From positions 62,001 through 126,000 of the forward strand of contig JAURVB010009028.1 in the NCBI GenBank assembly GCA_033002965.1: a stretch of 64,000 bases of DNA, written 5' to 3'. Positions 49,315-64,000 of this stretch are shown piece after piece. The stretch comes from Piper betle. Lineage: Eukaryota; Streptophyta; Magnoliopsida; Piperales; Piperaceae. Numbering within the stretch: position 1 is the first letter of the stretch; each line of letters begins with the position of its first letter. The notes under the pieces are model-generated. The model was not told the origin of the DNA and searched no databases. It saw only the letters and a program-made list of their open reading frames with translations. Made by a program: the position numbers and the translations under genes.

Positions 49315-50924
49315 TGTAAAACCCGTGACTCGAGTCAGAGTTTTACGGGAGTGAACCAGTCGGTTCGAGTCGAGTCAGCTTCATGGACCGCGAGCTGGGT
49401 TGAGGCCAGCTGTGAGTTATGAGCAATGAGGGTCATGTATGCTCAAGTGTATGATGATAACGCCTGAAAGATGATGAAAAAAATGGGTTATCAAGTATAT
49501 GGAGGTATGCAGTATTGATTGTTATTTTTATTTGATCGAAGAATAGTTTTAGGCCGAATAACGAATTAGGACGCGTTTGACGATATTCGGGTGGGTTATT
49601 AGTTATAGAGCATGTCATTTGGATGTTATTGTGTTTGTTTTATTTTATAGAATTTTTCCATATTTTTCTAGATTTTTTTAGAATTTATTACGAACTAGTT
49701 ATTATTTTGACTCGAGTAGGAATCGAGTCAATACTTATTTACGAAAATGCCATCGCACACACTTCTTCTTCCTCCCGACCGTTTTTTTTCCAAAACCCTA
49801 TCCACCGCCGCCGCCGCCCCTTGCGGTCGCCGCCGCCGCCGCCGCCGACGCCGTGCTGCCGCCAATCGACGCCGCCCCGCCCCGCCGTGAAGTCGCCGTG
49901 CCGCCACGACCCACCCCGGCCACCGTCGCGCCGCCACGACGCCGGAATCGCCCCGCGAAGCCGCTTCGGCCGTCGCCACTCCGGGCCTGATTTCGCCGCC
50001 GTCCGGGCCGCTCCGCCGCCGCTGTGACGCCGACGACCACCCCTCGCCGTCGCCGACATTTCCCCCACCATCCCGACCGCCGTCGAGGCCGGCCGGAGCC
50101 CCGATTGGAGAACGCCGCCGCCGCCGCCCGTTTTCAACGCCGCCGCCGACGGCCATCGCGGCCTCGGTTGCTCTGTTTGACACCGCCATCGGACCAAGCT
50201 CGTCGAGCTGGTGCCGATAGACCCCCTGATTGCTCCGTCCCGAATCGTCGCCGGAAAACCGTCGGAATCCGCCGGAAAACCGCCGACACGCGCCGGAAAA
50301 CCGCCGGAACCGTCGGAAATTGGATTCGTGGGAAATTCGCCGGATCATCCGCCGAACGCACCCGGTCCAATCTGATCGGACTTCGGACGCCGCTAGGTGC
50401 CGAATTCGAGTTTTGAGCCGCGAAACGGAAACCCTAGCCGTCGCCGATTTTCGACGACGCGAGGTATAATTTATTTTAATTTAATTATTTGAAAGTTTTG
50501 ATTATTAGAATTGCATGCTAGGATTGGTGAATTGTGTGTTATAATAATATATATAAATGTAGATTTGATTAAGGATAAAAATATGAAATTTGTTTGATTG
50601 TGTGGTGTTAAAAATAGAAGTTATGAAACTAATTAGGGTTATTAAGTAATAATCATGATCTAATGCAAACTAGCCTAATTAGACTTGCTAGAATTGATAT
50701 AGATTGATGTGTGTTGATTGATGAGTGATTGGGTTGATTATGTGCATGCTATAGGATGTGTGATTCATCATGCGGGCGTTAGTTTTTAGCTTGATTGTGT
50801 AGGTACGGTGTAGGAGCTCGCCGCCTAGGCGCGTGGACCCGTTTGGAGCTTCTACCAGGTCCGTTTAGGACTCGTTCTCTGTTTTACGCTACTCTATTGT
50901 TTATTTGATTTATCATGTGCAGGA

Positions 50925-51625
50925 CGAGTTAAGTGGCGTTTTATCGGATCCCACTTAACTCGGGCCATTTAGCCAACAGTTCTTTTTCGGATTAATAACC
51001 CTCGAGGATGAGATCCCTCGAGTTTGTTTTCGAACTTCAGATCCAGCTCACGATGCCTTCGGGCCTATTGTATAAATCCCAACCCAGGCCTATATATATA
51101 TAGTTTTCGTGTTTTCGGTGAGAGATGGAATGAGGGTTACTTGCGGCCACGTCTTCAGATAGGGCGTGTGCCCGGAAGAGCGGGCTCTGGAGCTGGGGAG
51201 AACCCACTTCGTTCCCGAAGGATCCGGACAACTCCACCTTTGAGTTCCTCAAACCCGGAGAAGTGTGGAGGTTTACGGGTACTGCAATGCAGCGCATGTC
51301 TAGACTTGTGGTTTCAAAGGGTACTGAAGGCGACTGCCTGAGAGTGCTCGGCCTTTGTGCTCAAGGCCAGGAGTAATATGGAAGGTGCAGAGGGCGGTAA
51401 GGAATGAAATTTGATGCGAGAAGCAATAGAGAAATGGCCAAGGTATGAGAATGAGAAAGATAGGGGGACGCTGTCGACCCGAGGGCGACGGCCCGACGAC
51501 GACGGCTCCCGTATGTGCCCTGATGAGAGTTCTTGAGGAAGTATATGGTTTTGATTTAACAGGAGAGTTTGCTCTCCTGTGCCAGATTGATATTAGTTAT
51601 TTTCCGGGCCGGTAACACTCGTTAC
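50925..51625 (+). other. Series of short conserved stem-loops in the LTR
   Basis: Perfect stems: CGAGTTAAGTGG / CCACTTAACTCG (50925-50936 with 50951-50962), CTCGAGG / CCTCGAG (51001-51007 with 51016-51022), AGGAGAG / CTCTCCT (51561-51567 with 51572-51578), GTAAC / GTTAC (51612-51616 with 51621-51625), and GGCCTT / AAGGCC near 51351-51369. Equivalents exist in the other LTR copies. Confidence 0.7.
51089..51101 (+). promoter_or_regulatory. LTR promoter TATA box
   Basis: CCTATATATATAG follows ATCCCAACCCAGG. The same context (CCCAGRCCTATATATAG) occurs in other copies, for example near 32587 and 40490. In two copies it has grown into a long (TA)n run. This would place the U3/R boundary about 1.8 kb into the LTR. 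Confidence 0.6.
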
Positions 51626-52179
51626 TGACGGTTTTTCTATATATATGTAGGTGAGGAATGCGAGCGATGAAAGCTGTCGGGACTGCGGAGGAGCAGCACG
51701 GAACCGCGCACACATGTACCTGCCGCGTGTAATGTATAATGATGGTTGTTTAATGCTGTGTGGATGATTATTACAATGTTTTTGTCTTGATGAATTACTT
51801 GTTATGAAACGAACTGATAAATATGAATGAGTAGGGAGCCTTGGAGTTCAGACTCGGCTCGGGTAAAAATGAATGAGATAATGATTTAATGTCATGGTAG
51901 ATTATTATGTGTTATCGTATTTTCATAAAATATTATATATTTTCTTTTGGTTTCTCATTTATTATTTTGTCTTGTTTTTGCTTGTACATCACAGCATGCA
52001 TGTAGGACCGCGTTAGAACCCAATCGTTCTCATTCATGCATTTCATATTTGCATCTTCATCTTGAGACGCCGAGAGTAGATCCTGGTCGGCTTAACCGAA
52101 TCTAGTAGATTAACGAACGGTTCGGTCGCCGGTGACATTTCCGGGTCGGTTCACGGGTGAGCCGAAACGGGGTGTTACA

Positions 52180-54377
52180 CTGACGCCCCTCCCTCGACCT
52201 CGCCTACATTTCCCCCTACCTAGCGCCATTGTCGAGGCTGATTGTGAGTCCGATCGGAGCGACCGACTGCCCCTACCAAACTCGATGTTGCTGTCGGTGG
52301 TCATCATTGCCACAGCCGCCCTTGTCGTCACCACCATTGGGTCGAGCTCGCCGGTACCCTGATTGCCTTGTCGGAATAGTTGCAGGAAAACCTCCAGAAC
52401 CCGCCAAAAAGCTTCTGGAACCCCGCCAGAAGACCGGATTCACCGAAATTTGTCGGAAATCACTTGAGCTTCCACTGAATCCCTCTGGTCGAACCCTATC
52501 AAACTTCGGATGCCACAGGGTGCCGAATTCAAGCCACGAACCGCACAAGGTATAATTTATTTTAATTTAATTATTTAAAAGTAATGATTATTAGAACTGC
52601 ATGCTAGGATGCTCGGATTTAATGATTGACATGTTAGATATTTTTATGTTAATAAAAATATGAATATGTGTGATTGTGGGATATTGAAACGAATGCTAAA
52701 GAATTAATTAGACAGAGTAAATAATTGCTATAATCTAATGCAACGTAGAGTAGGAAAACTCATACTGATTATTATTGATGTGAGTTTATAGGATGTGTAT
52801 GCATCATGAGTGGGCATTAGTATTTAGTTCTAATGTGTAGGAACGAAGTAGGAGCTTGTCGCCTAAGCACATGGACATGCTCGAAGCTTCTACCAGGTCC
52901 ATTAGGACACGTTTCTCAGGTTTTATCGCACCATTCTATCAATGATTTGATTTCTAGATTGTCGGATGTGTTAGGTAGATAATTTATCGGACCCCACTTA
53001 ACATAGGTCATCTAGTCTATTACTTTCTTTGGAATTAATAACCCTTGAAGATGAGATCCATTGAATTTGTTTTCGAAAATAAAATCCACCTCAAATTGCC
53101 TTTGTGCCTATTATAATAAATCCCGACCCAACCCTATAAATAGTTTTTACCGAGCTTTTAGTGAGACAAGAAGAGGTGAATTGACTCGCACGTACCATGG
53201 GCGGGTGCCATGTCACTCAAAGTGGGCTCTGGATTAGTGAGCGAAGTGTTCCATTCCTGAGGAATCCTGATAACTCCATGTTTGAGTGCCTCATACCCAG
53301 AGGACATGGAGGTTTAGAGGTATTATTAAGTAGAGTGTGTGTCTGGACTCATGGTTCAAAGAGTACTGAAGGCGTATTCCTAAGAGTACTTGGCCTACGT
53401 GCTCAAGGCCAGGAGAAATATGGAGGTTTGGAAAAAGATTAGGACAAAAGGTTTCCCAAGAGTGGGATTAGAAAAGTATTGCCGAGAGTGGCACAGTACC
53501 AGCTAGATTGAGACGTTGTTGAGTCAGCAACTCAATGGCTCCTTTGTAGTTGCCCTTATGAGAGTTTTGAGGAAGATATATGATTGTTTGCTTTCCATGA
53601 GAGTTAGCTCTCATGTTTTAGTTTGATATTAGTTATTTCCGGACCAGTGACAATAGTTGCTAACGTTTTCTTACTATATATGTAGGTAAGGAAGATGAAT
53701 GGAATATGCCGGCTAGGATAGAGGAGTAGCGTTTGGATTGCACACATATACCTAGCGTTGCGTCGACTTTTGCGTAAGATGTGATGTGGGTTGAATGATG
53801 CTTGTGGATATACATGTGTTTGTGAGGCTCGTATGCCTTACTTTAGAAATGTTTGGACTCTTTTAGAATTGTTTTGGAAATGTTTTGGGAAAAGTTTTAA
53901 ATGTTCAAGAATGATTTACTATGCTAAGATGAAAATGAACCAAATGTGATAAGCATGATTTGTAGGTGGGGCGAGACCCTGATTGTGACATGTGTTTATG
54001 TTTTGAATCTATTGTGGTGTAAATTATTGTTTTTATATATATACTATATAATGCCGTGTTGTAACAGGTCGCCCTTTATTGCACTTTTAAAGGAGATTCT
54101 CTCTGTTTTATTCAAGAATTTTGCATAATTTTTGTTTGCTATTTTAATTATTTTTAATGTGACCATCATCATGACATTCATGTGGCATCTTGCTAGGGTT
54201 TGGATCTCATTCATACATTGATTCGCTGCATTAGCGGCGTACTCCATCTTGAGATGTCGAGAGGGTTATATTGTAGCGGTTTTGGTTTTGGGTCAACTAA
54301 ATTAATCGGTTTACGAGTAGTTCGAAATTGTAACAGTTCCAGTTTGGCTTGAGAGTGAACTAGATTATGGTGTTACA
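52180..54377 (+). mobile_element. Older LTR, right piece
   Basis: Continues the C-rich block after the inserted younger LTR (CCGCCAGAAGACCGG near 52424), then GCACAAGGTATAATTTATTT, the CTTCTACCAGGTCC box, a TATA-like CCCTATAAATAG (about 53142), the hairpin CATGAGAG / CTCTCATG (53596-53615) and the end TATGGTGTTACA at 54377. Confidence 0.8.
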
Positions 54378-56507
54378 GAAACATATATCATATCATATTA
54401 TATTAGCCTACCTTGCATTACATCACATCATTCTCAATATAATGATAACATAAACAAAGCATTAACATTCTATCGTCTGAGATGTGTGTGTGCAAGAGAT
54501 CACTGCTCCTCCATCCAGGCTAGTATGTCCAACCCATTCCCATCACCTTTATATATATAATAAACACATTAGTAACGAGTGTTATTGGTCCAAAAATATA
54601 ACTAATATCAAGCTCGCTATGAGAGCAAACTTTCACATGAAGAAAAACATTCATATATTTCACCAGAATTCTCTAAAGGGTACCTACTAAGGAGCCACTG
54701 AGCTGCGGACCTGGTAGCATCCCGAACCGAATGCTCTGCTGATGCTGATGCCTCTCTTGACATTTTCTCATTTCATTTTCTGGTCCCTCGGCACTACTAG
54801 TATATCCTAAGCTCTCTCATTTCCTCCATAATTCTCCTGACCATGAGCATGAAAGCCAAATACTCTCAGGCAGTGCCTTTAGTACCCTTTGAACCACAAG
54901 TCCAAACATGTGCTATATTAAATGGTACTCGTAAACCTCTACGTTCTTCGGGTGTGGAAAGCTCAAACGTAAAGTTGTCAGGATCCCTCGGGATTGGAAC
55001 AATCCACTCATTAATTTAGAGCCACGTTTGACTACACGTGCACCTGCTCATAGTACGTGCGAGTCGGTTTTCTATCTCTCGCCTCACTGAAAACTTGATA
55101 AAACTATATATAGGTTTGGGAAGGGATTTATATAATAGGCCCGAAGACAACTATGTGGTGGATCTTATTTTCGAAAACATACTCAAGGGATCTTATCTTC
55201 GAGGGTTACTAATCCAAAAAACTGATTGATTAAATGACTTGGGTTAAGTGGATCCGATAAAACTCCACTTAAATTGTCCTATATGTAATAAAACAATACA
55301 CAATAGAATATAGCGTAACATAGGAAATGAGTCTTAAATGGACCTGGTAGAAGCTCCAATCGTGTCTACGCGCCTTGGCATACTCCGTACCTACATATTA
55401 AATCTAGAAGCTAACACTCGGAATCGTGCCACATTCTATAGCATACACACACCATATCATACATCAATCACACATGAATTTTCCTACGCTTCTTTATTTT
55501 AGATTATGATAATTATTTCGATGTCGTTGTATTAGATTACGATAATTATTTAGTTTACCTAATTAGTTCTTTAGCCCTTGTTTTAATACACTTCAATCAA
55601 TCAAATTTCATATTTTTATTTATAATAAAATAACAAACTCGTCAATTCATTAATCCTATCATGTTGTGTTAATAATTATCACCATTAATAAATTAAGTCG
55701 GAGTTAATTATACCTTGCATCATTAGGTAATCGCGATGGCTAGGGTTCTCGGAGCTTGAATTCGGCGTTCGACAGTGTCCAAAGTTTGATCAGATTAAAC
55801 TAGATGAGTTTGGCGGAAGATCTGGCCAGGATGGGTGGCATTGAGGCTCTGCTCCGGTCGGGAAAGGTCATAGGAGGGTCGGTGACATTGAGGTGGCGAC
55901 TCGATGGTGGCGACGATAATCACCGGCGGCAGAAGTGGCGACAGGTAAAGGGGTGGCATCGAAGGTTGAGAGGGAAGACGAGTGGTTGAGGGGAGAAAAT
56001 GAGTAGTTGGGGGGGGGGAACGAATGGTCAGGGGAAGAAAACGAATGATCGGGAGAAGGTCGGGGGTCATCTCGTAAATAAAACTTGACTCGACTTCGAC
56101 TTAAGTAAAAAATAATAACTAACTCGTAATAATTCTTAAAAAATCCAGAAAAATAGGGAAAAATCCTATAAAACATAATACACACCGTATGACATACTTT
56201 ATAACTAATAACCCACCCAAATTGTCTATAATATATCCTAATGCGTTATTCAACCTAAAAATAATTTTACGACCTAATATTAAAATAAATAAAGAAAATC
56301 TGGGTGCACTCTTATATATTCTAATAATTCATTTTACTGCCCTATTATTACGTTACTATCGTATGTTTAGGCACACATGATTCTCATGATTCATAATATA
56401 TTCGGCTTCGGTTCGGTATGTGTATTTTAAAATTAATCTAATTAAAAATAATAGTCAAAACGATTAATTTTAATTATAAAATCCTGACTCGAATTACAGA
56501 TTTTACA
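54378..56507 (-). mobile_element. Inverted LTR, tail-to-tail with the older LTR
   Basis: Reverse-oriented: complement of the CAGTAACACTCG region (about 54570-54590), CTCAGGCAGTGCC (about 54866), TATATATAG box complement (about 55105), GACCTGGTAGAAGC (55340), a shortened GC-rich block (about 55730-56075) and the tip GAATTACAGATTTTACA ending at 56507. The LTR 3' end is truncated. Confidence 0.78.
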
Positions 56508-56715
56508 AAAAAAAAAAAAAGATTTTAAGCTCAATGGCAAATCCGGCAGAGGAGGTGGGGATCAGGCGAGGTGTGGTTTGGCCGCGAGGTGATAGTTTTC
56601 GGTTTTATTTTATTTATTTATTGTAATCGAGTGGTCTTAATTAAGATGGGCTCGCAAAGCTAACCCGGTAAATATTTGCAGAATACAACGTATTTAAAAT
56701 ACCCATTATATCAAA

Positions 56716-56721
56716 TGGGCC
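56716..56721 (+). promoter_or_regulatory. Site II-like TGGGCC element upstream of the CHD3 gene
   Basis: TGGGCC lies about 350 bases before the ATG, with TGGGCT nearby (56757). TGGGCC elements are known in promoters of plant housekeeping and cell-cycle genes. A likely 5'-leader intron runs from about 56903 (CTGCT/GTAAGC) to 57063 (TTTCAG/G). Confidence 0.4.
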
Positions 56722-56796
56722 GGTATAATAATAATAACAAGGTAGGTAAAATTATTGGGCTCACTCTCACTTACCTGTCTCCGGCTACACTGCGCT

Positions 56797-56840
56797 CCGC
56801 CGGAGACACCGCCGGCCTCCGCCGGAGATACCGCCGGCCT
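56797..56840. repeat. 22-bp GC-rich tandem duplication in the 5' leader
   Basis: CCGCCGGAGACACCGCCGGC plus CT is repeated once with one C-to-T change. Confidence 0.9.
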
Positions 56841-57069
56841 CCGCTGCCGCCGCAGACACCTTCAACCGCCGCCGTGGTCGTCGCGGCGCAAACAAGTCTG
56901 CTGTAAGCCCTGCGCTCGAATTCTCCGGTAATCGCTGCTGCTGCGGATCCGGTTTTGCGCGCCATTTCTTAGACTGCAGGAGTTCTAGGGTTCTTCAATG
57001 GCGTCGTTTTCGATCCGTGAAACGAAAATTTGCGATTTTTGATGGTTCTATGGTCGATTTCAGGTTTCG

Positions 57070-64000
<6,931 letters not shown>

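Larger units (their letters stand above)
49315..52179 (+). mobile_element. Best preserved solo LTR of the family, 2,865 bp, perfect target duplication
   Basis: Begins TGTAAAACCCGTGACTCGAG and ends CCGAAACGGGGTGTTACA. The 5-base flanks CTGAC (49310-49314) and CTGAC (52180-52184) are identical, which defines the element exactly. Parts: palindromic tip (49315-49346), AT-rich head, GC-rich block (about 49745-50463), AT-rich stretch, GGAGCTTCTACCAGGTCC box (50846 onward), stem-loops, TATA box (51089-51101), GACTGCCTGAGAGTGCTCGG box (51331 onward), U5 with GAGACGCCGAGAGTAGATCC. No internal domain, so it arose by LTR-LTR recombination. It sits inside an older LTR of the same family. Confidence 0.93.

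Noticed and set aside
49728..50416. Long open frames (130-206 codons) in the GC-rich block of the 49.3 kb LTR
   Set aside because: Same reasoning: base composition keeps them open and the frame is not conserved across copies.

Overview
The window looks like nuclear DNA of a flowering plant. Gene families (a BCS1-type AAA-ATPase of the At2g46620 kind, a STR14-type plastid rhodanese, a HpcH/HpaI aldolase with a plastid-type leader, a PICKLE-type CHD3 remodeller) and GT-AG introns are plant-like. The background is very AT-rich, whereas several coding exons are extremely GC-rich, as in many monocots; the monocot placement is inference only.

Layout. 1-4.4 kb: AT-rich intergenic DNA with old dispersed repeats. 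4.5-5.9 kb: AAA-ATPase gene on the minus strand. 6-11.4 kb: AT-rich DNA with a ~1 kb tandem duplication (9.16-11.28 kb). 11.4-13.1 kb: minus-strand solo LTR. 13.8-14.2 kb: small TRIM-like element. 17.9-19.26 kb: frame-broken BAHD acyltransferase copy. 19.47-21.23 kb: complete six-exon STR14 gene (minus). 23.2-42.5 kb: large nested cluster of one long-LTR, apparently non-autonomous retrotransposon family, with LTRs in both orientations and two head-to-head inverted pairs. 43.1-44.1 kb: HpcH/HpaI aldolase gene. 44.2-45.2 kb: degenerate tandem repeats and a Rab11-like exon-1 fragment. 46-47.3 kb and 49.1-56.5 kb: more LTRs of the same family, including the best preserved copy (49315-52179), a solo LTR with a perfect 5-bp target duplication, inserted into an older LTR. 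57.07 kb to the window end: first nine coding exons of a PICKLE/CHD3 gene (plus strand), running off the right edge.

The genes do not form a pathway; they are unrelated single genes separated by retrotransposons. The ATPase, the aldolase and PICKLE are each otherwise intact and conserved but carry single-base frame breaks, two of them clearly in homopolymers; this could be residual assembly error or real decay. The most unusual material is the long-LTR family. Its tip is nearly palindromic, its U3 holds a GC-rich block of about 0.7 kb, it has a conserved TATA box, and a series of short hairpins is kept in diverged copies, one with compensatory changes. Its internal domains of about 1 kb show a tRNA-Met-type primer site but no gag or pol that I can recognise.
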